Assembly: GCA_963681505.1 (NCBI GenBank)
Contig: OY811986.1
Span: 730,001 to 794,000, forward strand
Length of the DNA: 64,000 nucleotides
Direction of reading: 5' to 3'
DNA from: Eunapius fragilis
Lineage: Eukaryota; Porifera; Demospongiae; Spongillida; Spongillidae
Of the stretch, positions 22,500 to 33,100 are shown piece by piece. The notes beneath the pieces were generated by a model that worked only from the letters and a program-made list of their open reading frames with translations, did not search any database and had not been told where the DNA came from. The translations under genes were made by a program, and so were the position numbers. Positions within the stretch are counted from its first letter, which is position 1; each line of letters opens with the position of its first letter.

Positions 22500-23483
22500 T
22501 AGAGAGGTGCGTTTATGCATGCATTTTATTGTTGTGTTTCTCTCAGTATTTCCAAACACACCAAGATCACATGTGGAATTAACACCTAAAGCCAGCCTAG
22601 TCATGCCAGAGCATGTTCTGACTTAGTTTTTTTTTTAATTAATGGTTTAAACTTAAAACATTTTAATAATCTATAGCTAACTGACATGTTAATTTAAGCA
22701 TGAACTCATTTTGATTGCCACAGCTAGCTACTATCATGGAACAAGAAGCCATATCGTCTACAGGAAAGACCAAACATATTGCAAAGAAGCCAATCTCTGA
22801 CATACAAGGCAAGCTACTGCTCTATGACAGCAAGGGTACTCAGTACAGTCTACACCTGTACTCTGTACTCTATGTGTACTCTGTACTCTGTACGTGTACT
22901 ATGTACTCAGTATGTGTACTATGTACTCTGTATGTGTACTCTGTACTCTGTAGGTGTACTATGTACTCAGTATGTGTACTATGTACTCTGTAAGTGTTAC
23001 TCTGTACTCTGTATGTGTACTCTGTACTCTGTACGTGTACTATGTACTCTGTATGTGTACTATGTACCCTGTATGTGTACTATGTACCCTGTACTCTGTA
23101 CATAAGGCCATATATGTTGATGCATTTGTCCATTTCTAGGGCAGTCATTTCTTATGCTGGTTGTTGACACAATGGAACCTGTCCACATTGAACAAGATGG
23201 TACTGTGACATCACGCAACCACACCAAGAGTATCTGTGACCCATCGGTGTTCAACACCGTCGTCACTCGTGCCCAGTCCTTGGTGGTGTGTGTGGGGAAC
23301 CCTTTCCTGCTGCTCAGACTGGAGCAGTCCATGGTGAGGAAGTATGGAGACAGGGGGAAGTGTTGGAGCCACTACCTCAAGGCCTGCCTCGACCATGACA
23401 CCATCAAGCTCCATGACTCACTGAAAATGCCAACAGAATGGCATGGGGACTTGGCTGCCATTCTAAAGACCATTATCAGTTAA
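14998..23483 (+). CDS. H1: RRM-CCCH-LOTUS-like-SF1 helicase, tandem paralogue 1
   Basis: Model of 13 exons: 14998-15354, 15536-15838, 16006-16475, 16675-16755, 17216-17309, 17403-17488, 17745-17905, 18146-18221, 19609-19758, 19860-20895, 21980-22438, 22724-22808, 23140-23483. Total 3702 nt, 1233 aa, in frame at every junction. The start ATG opens an RRM (TVWVGYLPSTYSEGQL ... YALVQFAKA). Two CCCH-like clusters follow, split by intron 1 (CYYFTQEQRC/CAYRH; CQKWLARRCSDLYCPLRH). Exon 3 is acidic with 12-aa repeats. Exons 6-7 resemble a LOTUS/OST-HTH domain. Exons 9-13 are a MOV10/HELZ2-type SF1 helicase: Walker A GAFGTGKT at about residue 783, motif III TGDPTQ, motif VI NTVVTRAQSLVVC. Motif II is LLDDGSQ instead of DE, and motif IV (NHRSHP in H3) is degraded to SHNSHP, so ATPase function is doubtful. 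The introns after exons 7 and 12 appear to start with GC. Confidence 0.85.
16053..16250 (+). repeat. 36-bp coding repeat, acidic, in H1 exon 3
   Basis: Five to six copies of a 36-bp unit encode the 12-residue motif GLEEEVGGDAEE and variants, within exon 16006-16475. The period is a multiple of 3, so the frame is kept. It gives H1 an acidic low-complexity linker absent from H2 and H3. Confidence 0.85.
18240..19356. repeat. 62-bp minisatellite, 18 copies, H1 intron
   Basis: A very uniform 62-bp unit (starting 'gtaatggagggacattgata') is repeated 18 times, beginning about 19 bp after the H1 donor at 18221. The staggered 60-aa minus-strand ORFs here are artefacts of 62 = 2 mod 3. Confidence 0.95.
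19860..20895 (+). CDS. H1 helicase core exon (Walker A to motif III)
   Basis: Largest exon of H1. It begins just after the conserved MOV10/HELZ-type exon encoding YKEKFGKLLLWEE. It encodes a beta-rich N-terminal helicase part, then QDQRDALQTIL (Q-motif-like), GAFGTGKT, VLVCT (motif Ia), a motif II variant LLDDGSQ and TGDPTQ. The donor follows directly at 20896. Positions 20356-20542 are about 97% identical to H3 52054-52240, while the flanks are diverged. Confidence 0.9.
21069..21206. mobile_element. 138-bp MITE-like element in H1 intron
   Basis: Terminal inverted repeats of about 35 bp: 21069-21103 (ggcgaccatgcactaggcaa...) and 21172-21206 (...ttgcctagtgtatggacgcc). No coding content. The family is unknown; a target-site duplication is not obvious. 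Confidence 0.7.
22475..22498. repeat. (GT)n microsatellite
   Basis: Short GT run just inside the H1 intron following the donor at 22439. Confidence 0.9.
22850..23105. repeat. ~20-bp 'tgtgtactatgtactctgta' minisatellite
   Basis: Imperfect repeats of 'tactctgtactctgtatgtg' type fill most of the 331-bp intron between H1 exons 12 and 13. It starts about 40 bp after the GC-type donor at 22809. Confidence 0.85.
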
Positions 23484-24180
23484 CCCAAGCCTTTTCCCTT
23501 TCAATTAATGGACTGTTTTTAAATCACATTTTTCGTTCTCCCAGCAGTCTCTTTTGTACCCTCATGTTTTGTGTATATACGGTAGACTGTACTCTGCTAA
23601 GGACTCTGCAGTACATGAGTTCGTTTTTGTTGGTGTGTTATTTATCAAATACCTTTCACACTGCTACAGAGATTGGAGGGTCAATATATTTGTGCAAGCC
23701 TTTGGTGCTCTGAAATTAAATAGGTATCCTGAGGTACCTGCTCCCCCCTCCTCCTCCCTCCTTCCCATTCAACCCCTTTAATTGCATTATGGCAGGTGTG
23801 ATTTGGTTAGGTTTTAGCATTGCAATTTGGTAGATCATATTGAACATATTGGAATTCAAACAAATACGTTGCTTCATTCTAACGCAAAACCAGGGACGAA
23901 ATTTCAGTTAAGCAGGTGCCCATCATATATCTCCGGTACGAAGATTCTGCTTGATCATAAAAACAACGTTCATTTTCCCATATCCCACCCATAAGCCTCT
24001 TTGTAATCACAAACTAGATACCACCTCCATATGTTGAGAAAAGGGGTTTTCCCATTCGTGTCTTAATTAACGTTGTGCCAGCGCTCGACGCATACGCATG
24101 CTGGGTCTGGGCACGAGAAAGGATTAAACGGGTTATAGTGCAAAAGTGTTGGCGCGGCTGTCACATGTGCAAAGAGCGGC
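23484..24180. other. intergenic region between H1 and H2
   Basis: About 700 bp, H1 3' UTR then H2 promoter/5' UTR. The last 120 bp become GC/CpG-richer ('ggcgcggctgtcacatgtgc'), as before H1 and H3. No specific motif was assigned. Confidence 0.5.
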
Positions 24181-27100
24181 ATGTCTTCCGCACGGCCTTC
24201 TTCCATATGGGTAGGTAGCTTTTCGGACGACACAAAACGAGAGGAACTTGAAGAGGCCTTTTCGCGATACGGGAAAATCCTTTCTTGTGAAATAAAAATA
24301 CAGTCGAACGCTACAGGAGAAAGCCGTTATGCATTCGTTAACTTTGAAGAGGAGCATAGCGCAGACGACGCCCTTGAAGACAAATGGGTCGAACTACCTT
24401 CGGGCACGTTCGCCATGGTCGCCCCAGCTAAGCGGAAGGGAGCTGATAAAGCGAAAGGGTCCAAGTATCCACCACAAAGTCGTCCCCGTCACCCGCCCAC
24501 TGACTGCACATTCTTTCTGATGAACAACTGCAGAAGTGGCGACAAGGTATGTGGGTGGTTGGACGCTTCCCTGCACTGGGAGATGTACTGCAATACATCC
24601 ATGTACTGTCTTCGTTTTGTGTTGCTTCCACGCAGTGTTCGTTTCGTCACAGTGAAGCGGTGAGAGCGAACAGACCGGACGTGTGCAAGAAGTGGAGGAC
24701 CCACCACTGCTTCAACTGGGAGTGTCCCAACTACCACCCCAAATCCCTTCCATCAGACTACGACGAATCAGATGGGAGGGTTTCCCCCCAGATGGTGAGA
24801 TAACGTGTTCGTGTATCATCATCTGGCCTGTCGAAATAGAATGGTTACCGTGTATCAGGTTGCCCACAGCTTTCTGCATGCTTGAGTCCAGTGTATGTGG
24901 TAGTGGGGGGGGGGGGGGGGGGGGAGAGGGAAGGCTGGACATTCAGTGCCATGTGAACATGCCCCACCCCCTCTCCATCCATGCTCCACAATGTGTTAAT
25001 CACTCTATTGGCTTCTATAGGACCACCACAACCCAAGACCAAACAAGCAAAGCTCTCCTCGGACCGTCCAACCTCCCAAGAAGCCTGCTTGGGGAAAGGC
25101 TCCACGGCCGGAAGAGTCGGTCATAGTCATTAGTGGTATCCGTGTCCCGTGCAACCAGACGGAGGTGGTCAACATAATAAAGAAAGCATTGGATATTGTG
25201 AAGCTCAAGGTGTGGATTGTAATGGAGAGAAGGGATTGTTATGAAGAGAGGGGCTCGTGGGGGAGGGGGGAGTGTGTAATGGAGAGAGGGGCTCGTTATG
25301 AGGAGTGGGGGGGGGGTGTAATGGAGAGAGGGGCTTGTTATGAGGAGTGGTGGGGGGTGTAATGGAGAGAGGGGCTTGTTATGAGGAGTGGGGGGGGGTG
25401 TAATGGAGAGAGGGGCTTGTTATGAGGAGTGGGGGGAGTGTGTAATGGAGAGAGGGGCTCGTTATGAGGAGTGGGGGGGGGGTGTAATGGAGAGAGGGGC
25501 TTGTTATGAGGAGTGGGGGGGGTGTAATGGAGAGAGGGGCTTGTTATGAGGAGTGGGGGGGTGTAATGGAGAGAGGGGCTTGTTATGAGGAGTGGGGGGT
25601 GTGTAATGGAGAGAGGGGCTTGTTATGAGGAGTGGGGGGGTGTAATGGAGAGAGGGGCTTGTTATGAGGAGTGGGGGGGTGTAATGGAGAGAGGGGCTTG
25701 TTATGAGGAGTGGGGGGGTGTAATGGAGAGAGGGGCTTGTTATGAGGAGTGGGGGGGGTGTAATGGAGAGAGGGGCTTGTTATGAGGAGTGGGGGGGTGT
25801 AATGGAGAGAGGGGCTCGTTATGAGGAGTGGGGGGGTGTAATGGAGAGAGGGGCTTGTTATGAGGAGTGGGGGGTGTGTAATGGAGAGAGGGGCTTGTTA
25901 TGAGGAGTGGGGGGGTGTAATGGAGAGAGGGGCTCGTTATGAGGAGTGGGGGGGTGTAATGGAGAGAGGGGCTTGTTATGAGGAGTGGGGGGGGTGTAAT
26001 GGAGAGAGGGGCTCGTTATGAGGAGTGGGGGGGGGTGTAATGGAGAGAGGGGCTTGTTATGAGGAGTGGGGGGTGTGTAATGGAGAGAGGGGCTTGTTTT
26101 GAGGAGTGGGGGGGGGTGTAATGGAGAGAGGGGCTTGTTATGAGGAGTGGGGGGAGTGTTTTGGGATTGTAATAGAGAGAAGGGCACCTAACTTCTCATT
26201 TGTTATGGGGAGTGGGGAGGGGAGGGTGTTGTTTTGGGTATGGAGAGTGGGGAGGGAGGGTGTTGTTTTAGATGGGGAGTGTTGTTACCATTTTTGTTCT
26301 TGCTAATGTTAATTATACCCTCTAACTAGTAAAGGATATTAATGAATTTTAGATGTGGTATCTTGCAATACATTCATCTTTGTCTCCCACTTCCGTGACC
26401 ATCATCTTTGTCTCCCACTTCCGTGACCATCATCTTTGTCTCCCACTCCCGTGACCATCATCTTTGTCTCCCACTTCCGTGACCATCATCTTTGTCTCCC
26501 ACTTCATGACTCCCCGTGACCATCATCTTTGTCTCCCACTTCATGACTCCCTGTGACCATCATCTTTGTCTCCCACTTCATGACTCTCCCGTGACCATCA
26601 CCTTTGTCTCCCACTTCATGACTCCCCGTGACCATCATCTTTGTCTCCCACTTCATGACTCTCCCGTGACCATCATCTTTGTCTCCCACTTCATGACTCC
26701 CTGTGACCATCATCTTTGTCTCCCACTTCATGACTCCCCGCGACCATCACCTTTGTCTCCCACTTCATGACTCCCCGTGACCATCATCTTTGTCTCCCAC
26801 TTCCGTGACCATCATCTCTGTCTCCCACTTCATGACTCCCCGTGACCATCATCTTTGTCTCCCACTTCATGACTCCCCGTGACCATCATCTTTGTCTCCC
26901 ACTTCCATGACCATCATCTCTGTCTCCCACTTCATGACTCCCCGTGACCATCATCTTTGTCTCCCACTTCATGACTCCCCGTGACCATCATCTTTGTCTC
27001 CCACTTCATGACTCCCCCGTGACCATCACCTTTGTCTCCCACTTCATGACTCCCCGTGACCATCATCTTTGTCTCCCACTTCATGACTCCCCCGTGACCA

Positions 27101-30100
27101 TCATCTTTGTCTCCCACTTCATGACTCTCCCGTGACCATCATGCAGTCCTTTGTTTGTTTGTTTTCAGGCTTCAGCTCGTGTGATATTCAGTTCTTATCG
27201 AGAGGCGAAGGTGATAGTGACACCTGATGGTGTCTGGAACACACTGGTCAGTTGGCTGCACTATACCTGTATGTATGCATGGATGTATGTATGTATGGAT
27301 GGATGTATACTGGGTAAATGGAAAGTCGCACAAAATCTTGAATTAGGAGAATAGGAGCCGAGCATGGAAAAATTATGCTATTGAACCAAAAATCATGCCA
27401 GTGATTAATATAAAGTTATAAATTAATAGTTTTAATAGTTTTAAAAAATTACTGCTCAGTTTATTTAAATGTTCAATTCTGGAGTTATACCATTTTGCGC
27501 GACTTTCCAATCACCCTGTATATGCATGCATGCATGTGTGTGGATGTATGTGTGTGTGTGTACGTATGTATGTATTTTTAGCATATTGATTGCATTCTGC
27601 TAAAGTATCTCTTCTGCCCCTCCCTTATACCTGTGTGATGAGTAGGTGTGCTAATTACTTTCTCCCAAGTGTGCTCTCCTCTAACACTCCCAGCCTGACA
27701 ATAACACTCCTCTTACCAGCCTGGCAGCAACACTCCTTTCCTTTCCCCTTCTTGTAAACCAGCTCCCCTCTAACACTCCCAGCCTGACAATAACACTTCT
27801 TTCCCCCTCTTACCAGCCTGACAATAACACTTCTTTCCCCCTCTTACCAGCCTGGCAGTAACACTCCTTTCCCCCTCTTACTAGCCTGGCTCCTTTCCCC
27901 TTCTTACTAGCCTGACAGTAACACTCCTTTCCCCTTCTTACTAGCCTGGCAGTAACACTCCTTTCAGCCTGACAGTAATACTCCTTTCCTTCTCTTACCA
28001 GCCTGACAGTAACACTTCTTTCCCCCTCTTATCAGCCTGACAGTAACACTCCTTTCAGCCTGACAGTAACACTCCTTTCAGCCTGACAGTAATACTCCTT
28101 TCCTTCTCTTACCAGCCTGACAGTAACGCCATGGAGCAGATTCAGAGGTTGTGTGATGATGCATGTGGTGATGGGGACATGAGATGGAAGGTGGAGCTAC
28201 AGCATTGGTCCTCTGAGAAGACTGAAGATACATTGAATAGGTATGCAACTGATTTGGTGAGAGCAGATGAGCAGCTGGCAGTGATGATGTGTGTGTACTA
28301 CTGTATGCACTACCCTCACCATTACTTCATCCCATATGCACTACCCACATCCTCACCATCACTTCATCCCCTATGCACTACCCACATCCTCATCTTCACA
28401 TCATCCATATGCACTACCCACACACTCATCCTCACCATCATCCATATGCACTACCCACACCCTCATCCTCACATCATCCATATCCACTACCCACACCCTC
28501 ATCCTCACATCATCCATATGCACTACCCACACCTTCATCCTCACATCATCCATATGCACTACCCACACCCTCATCCTCACATCATCCATATGCACTACCC
28601 ACACCTTCATCCTCACATCATCCATATGCACTACCCACACACTCATCCTCACATCATCCATATGCACTACCCACACCTTCATCCTCACATCCATATGCAC
28701 TACCCACACCCTCATCCTCACATCATCCCATATGCACTACCCACACCCTCATCCTCACATCATCCATATGCACTACCCACACCCTCATCCTCACATCATC
28801 CATATGCACTACCCACACACTCATCCTCACATCCATATGCACTACCCATACCCTCATCCTCCCATCATCCCATATGCACTACCCACACCCTCATCCTCAC
28901 CATCATCCCCCCATTGCTTGCTTGTTCCTCTTGTTGGACAAGGTCAAAGATGGTGGAGTGTTTGCTATCATACGAGCACTACTGGGCTAGGCTTGAAGAT
29001 TTTATAGAGAAGTGTTTGTCCAAGTAAGCCCATTCCATTGTGAGCACATTTAGACCACATTTGCCTTCAGATTTGATATTGTGGTATCTGAAGAGACCAT
29101 TAGAAACAGCTGTTCTGGGGCGATAGAGGTTTATCTTGATGACCCTTCTGACCACACCAGCATGGTGAGTGGGGCCCTCACTTTTGGGAGGGGAGGGGCA
29201 ATATTATGGGGGAGCAGTCAGATTATAAATTGAGGCTTTCATTCCATCCTTAACAACAGAGGAGATGGGGGGGGGGGGGGGGGGGCAGAGGGTGAGTCCT
29301 TAGCAACAGAGGAGATGGGGGGGGGGGGGGGGGCAGAGGGTGAGTTCTTAACAACAAGGGGAGGTAAGCTTCATGTTGTCCTTAACAACATGTTTGCTAC
29401 CTTGCCATGCTCAGTGTGTTACGGTACCTGTTGTCTACAGGGTACACAGGGTACACACGAGGGTTCTTAGAACTGCTCTAAATGTCTGCTAAGTGATTTT
29501 CCCCTCCAAATGAGTGGACTCACACAATAGGACATTCTTTGGGAAACCAAAGCCCCCAATCATCCTACTCAGACAAATACAAATAGTTACAGCAATATTT
29601 ATATGTTTACAGTTGAGGTTACAAAATATTCTATGTAGGGTCTTTCCCCCTCACCTCCCCCCAACTCTTTCCCCCTCACCTCCCCCCAACTCTTTCAAGG
29701 CTACAGCCCTTTGCAGCTGGACATTAGGGTCCATAATTAGACTATACCGTAAACTTACAAAATCCATTACACCTCGATGCTTCAATCATCAAATGCTAGT
29801 TAAACCATTGAATTTAAATGGAGTACTTCCTACGCCAAATGCACACTCTTCATATCGCAATCCTAAATAACGTGCAGCTGATATATATACATATATATGG
29901 ATATCGCAAAGGAGGGGGGGGGGGGGGGGGGTACTTTAGGCTGATATGCCAAGCACAGACAAATTCTCAAGGTCAGCATGTTGCATCGTCAAATATACAA
30001 AGTCAGGTATACAGCAACACCATTCAAATGAAGCCACACTTTTTTTCCACCATGCAATAAACGGTTTTGCTTTTCTATGAATAATGCGGCCTTGTTATTT

Positions 30101-33100
30101 ATTTGGTCACATAGCCTAGGTGGAACACCACAGAGACTTGCTCCAGAAACGTTGTAGATATATCAATGCTAATGACTCTAAAGAGACATCCTTTGAACTC
30201 TGTACATTTAGATTGCCTTCCTTTTCTTCCCCTTAGCCACTAGGTGGCTAAGGGGAAAAAAAGGAAGGCAATCTAAATGTACAGAGTTCAAAGGATGTCT
30301 CTTTGATATTAATACTTCCTTATATATCTGTGCAAGCAGATCATGGACAGACCTATCACTTGCTACAGCTCCACAGCAATCACTGAGTGGGAGGCTCATG
30401 TACATAGTGTCTGTATACTATGTTTTCTTTGTGTACAGGCACATGTATGTTATCTCAAAAGAGGCACCACTACATCAGATAGGTCATGCAACAAAGGACC
30501 ACACCACCCACCTGATATACCCTTAGCAGCTTGAACAAATAAGCTATCCTGGATCAGCTGCAATGCCAGATCTGTCTGGAGCTCCAGTGCCAGCCATTGG
30601 AGCTCCCATGTAGGGCACTGGTGTGCACCACATGTATGGTCAGGTGGTTTGAAGCCTTCAGTTGTATCAATGTGAAGTGTCCTTGCTGTTTCCTGGATGT
30701 ACCTTCATTGTCAGACGTCAGTACTGAAACCAGCACCTCCAGTCATCATGGTATTCCCCTGCGTACTGTCCCTTGGGTAAGGCAGATGGGTGCAGGCTTT
30801 GGTCTCCTAGGTGAACAGGGGGCGAAGTATATCCATGCCCGATGTAACACCCTTCATGCAAAGAACGTATCAATGTATCCATAACAAGGTCGACAGGCTT
30901 CTCTCTGTTGTCAAAGTGCACAGCATATCTATGGCACCCCTGATTATGGAAGCAATTCCACCGCCAAAAAAAAACGAACTAAATTGTAGATAGGCATTTT
31001 ACCCCTATTTTCATACTATCATGTCGATACGTACATGTAATAGTTAACACGGCTCAAACCACACTATACCTCACACGCATATACCATCGCGAAGAAAAAG
31101 TGTGGCTACAGTTCCGTACAAAGTGTTGTAAGAACCTTCTGTCTCCTTTTGTTGTGCGCTTCCATCTGGAGAGTAGAATTTGTTCGCGTGGTCTAGAAAG
31201 TACGTTGAAGTTGATGCGTTTGTTGAAAAATGGCCGCTTGTAGGAAGCAGTGGAGAGAAATACCAGGCCAGGCCATGTGACTTTGGCTACATATAGAAAT
31301 ACCAGGCCATGTGACTTTGGCTACATATAGAACAAAGGTACTTCATTCCTTGTATGGCTTTTTTATGGCGACAAGTTCAAGCGTGTCAACATGTAGTGCA
31401 AGGTTTCTATGGTTGTCTGTTGCTATGGCATTGTGCCACTTTTTCAATATTTCGAGAGGTATTCCTTTTGTCCACAAAATATATGGCCACATAGGGCTGT
31501 GAGGCAGAAGCAAATATGGTAAAATTGCAAATGAATTTAATTCCATGTTTATAGGTCTCTTAATTGAAGTAATCTATTTCCCTGGATGTTCACTCGCTGA
31601 AGGAAGCAGTAGGCGCTATGTGCAGGTGGTGATGTGTGCTATGTGCAGGTGGTGATGTGTGCTATGTGCAGGTGGTGATGTGTGCTATGTGCAGGTGGTG
31701 ATGTGTGCTATGTGCAGGTGGTGATGTGTGCTATGTGCAGGTGGTGGTGTGTGCTATGTGCAGGTGGTGATGTGTGCTATGTGCAGGTGGTGGTGTGTGC
31801 TATGTGCAGGTGGTGATGTGTGCTATGTGCAGGTGGTGATGTGTACTATGTGCAGGTGGTGATGTGTGCTATGTGCAGGTGGTGATGTGTGCTATGTGCA
31901 GGTGGTGATGTGTGCTATGTGCAGGTGGTGGTGTGTGCTATGTGCAGGTGGTGGTGTGCACTATGTGCAGGTGGTGGTGTGCACTATGTGCAGGTGGTGG
32001 TGTGTACTATGTGCAGGTGGTGATGTGTGCTATGTGCAGGTGGTGATGTGTGCTATGTGCAGGTGGTGATGTGTACTATGTGCAGGTGGTGGTGTGTGCT
32101 ATGTGCAGGTGGTGATGTGTACTATGTGCAGGTGGTGGTGATGTGTGCTATGTGCAGGTGGTGATGTGTGCTATGTGCAGGTGGTGGTGTGTGCTATGTG
32201 CAGGTGGTGATGTGTACTATGTGCAGGTGGTGATGTGTGCTATGTGCAGGTGGTGAGTGCTATCACTGCACAGATGGGCATGTTGTACTCTGAAAGTATC
32301 ACTTATAAGCCGCCGCCCCCAAGTAAATATAAAAAGTGGTTTGTGTTTTTTAACACCATATCTTCGTAATCATGAACACTTCCATGTGTCTTTTCAGAAT
32401 CATGTACGGGTACCATTTTATTTTCTGAACAAATTATTGGAGACATTCGTGGTTATGGAGTTGTGCACGTCTAAACATGAGCCATTTTTTGTTTGGGGGG
32501 GGGGGGGGGTGGTGGGCTTATAAGCTGTACCTTACAGCACTATTACTACACAGATAGTTATGTTCACGGAGTTGAACCCACTGGCTACGGTTGATGAGGA
32601 GAAGGCAGAGGTGACGTCACTTAAAGGGAACATTGTGAAGATACTGCAATCTACACCGGGAAGATTGGTGAAGCTGCTAGAGTGAGAGTGATAGGGAAGG
32701 GGGTGGGGAGAGATTAATGATTGGGTGGGGAGGAGGGAATGGTGGCTGGGAGGGTGGGGGAGGAGGGAATGATGGCTGGGAGGGTGGGGAGGAGGGAATG
32801 ATGGCTGGGAGGGTGGGGAGGAGGGAATGATGGCTGTGAGGGTGGGGAGGAGGGTTCGTGATCTGTTTATTCTCTCAATTTCAGTGTTCCTGTGTTGTAT
32901 GAGAAGGAGTTTGGAAGGTTGCCCCTGACAACTGCTAATGGGAGTACCTGTTTAAAGGATGTCTTGAAGTCAGTACTATCCTTACAGGGATCAAAGCTGA
33001 CAGAGATGATAGTCATCTTGCAAGGTGAGACCTGTGTGTTGTGTGTGTGTGTGTGTGTGTTGTGTGTGTGTGTGTTGTGCGTGTGTGTGTGTGTTTTAGT

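Larger units (their letters stand above)
29165..32553 (+). other. 3.4-kb H2 intron with repeats, a perfect hairpin and element remnants
   Basis: Contains poly-G blocks (about 29268-29286, 29318-29333 and 29916-29931), a 60-bp-arm hairpin (30181-30303), a RING-like gene remnant (about 30550-30900), a 22-bp minisatellite (31610-32260) and a MITE-like element (32301-32525). Nothing was recognised in 29340-30170 or 30960-31600, except a short direct duplication of 'ataccaggcc...tacatata' at 31257-31331. Confidence 0.65.

Noticed and set aside
28131..29027. 298-aa His/Pro-rich ORF
   Set aside because: Joins two true exons (28116-28240, 28943-29023) through a 36-bp repeat intron with good splice sites.
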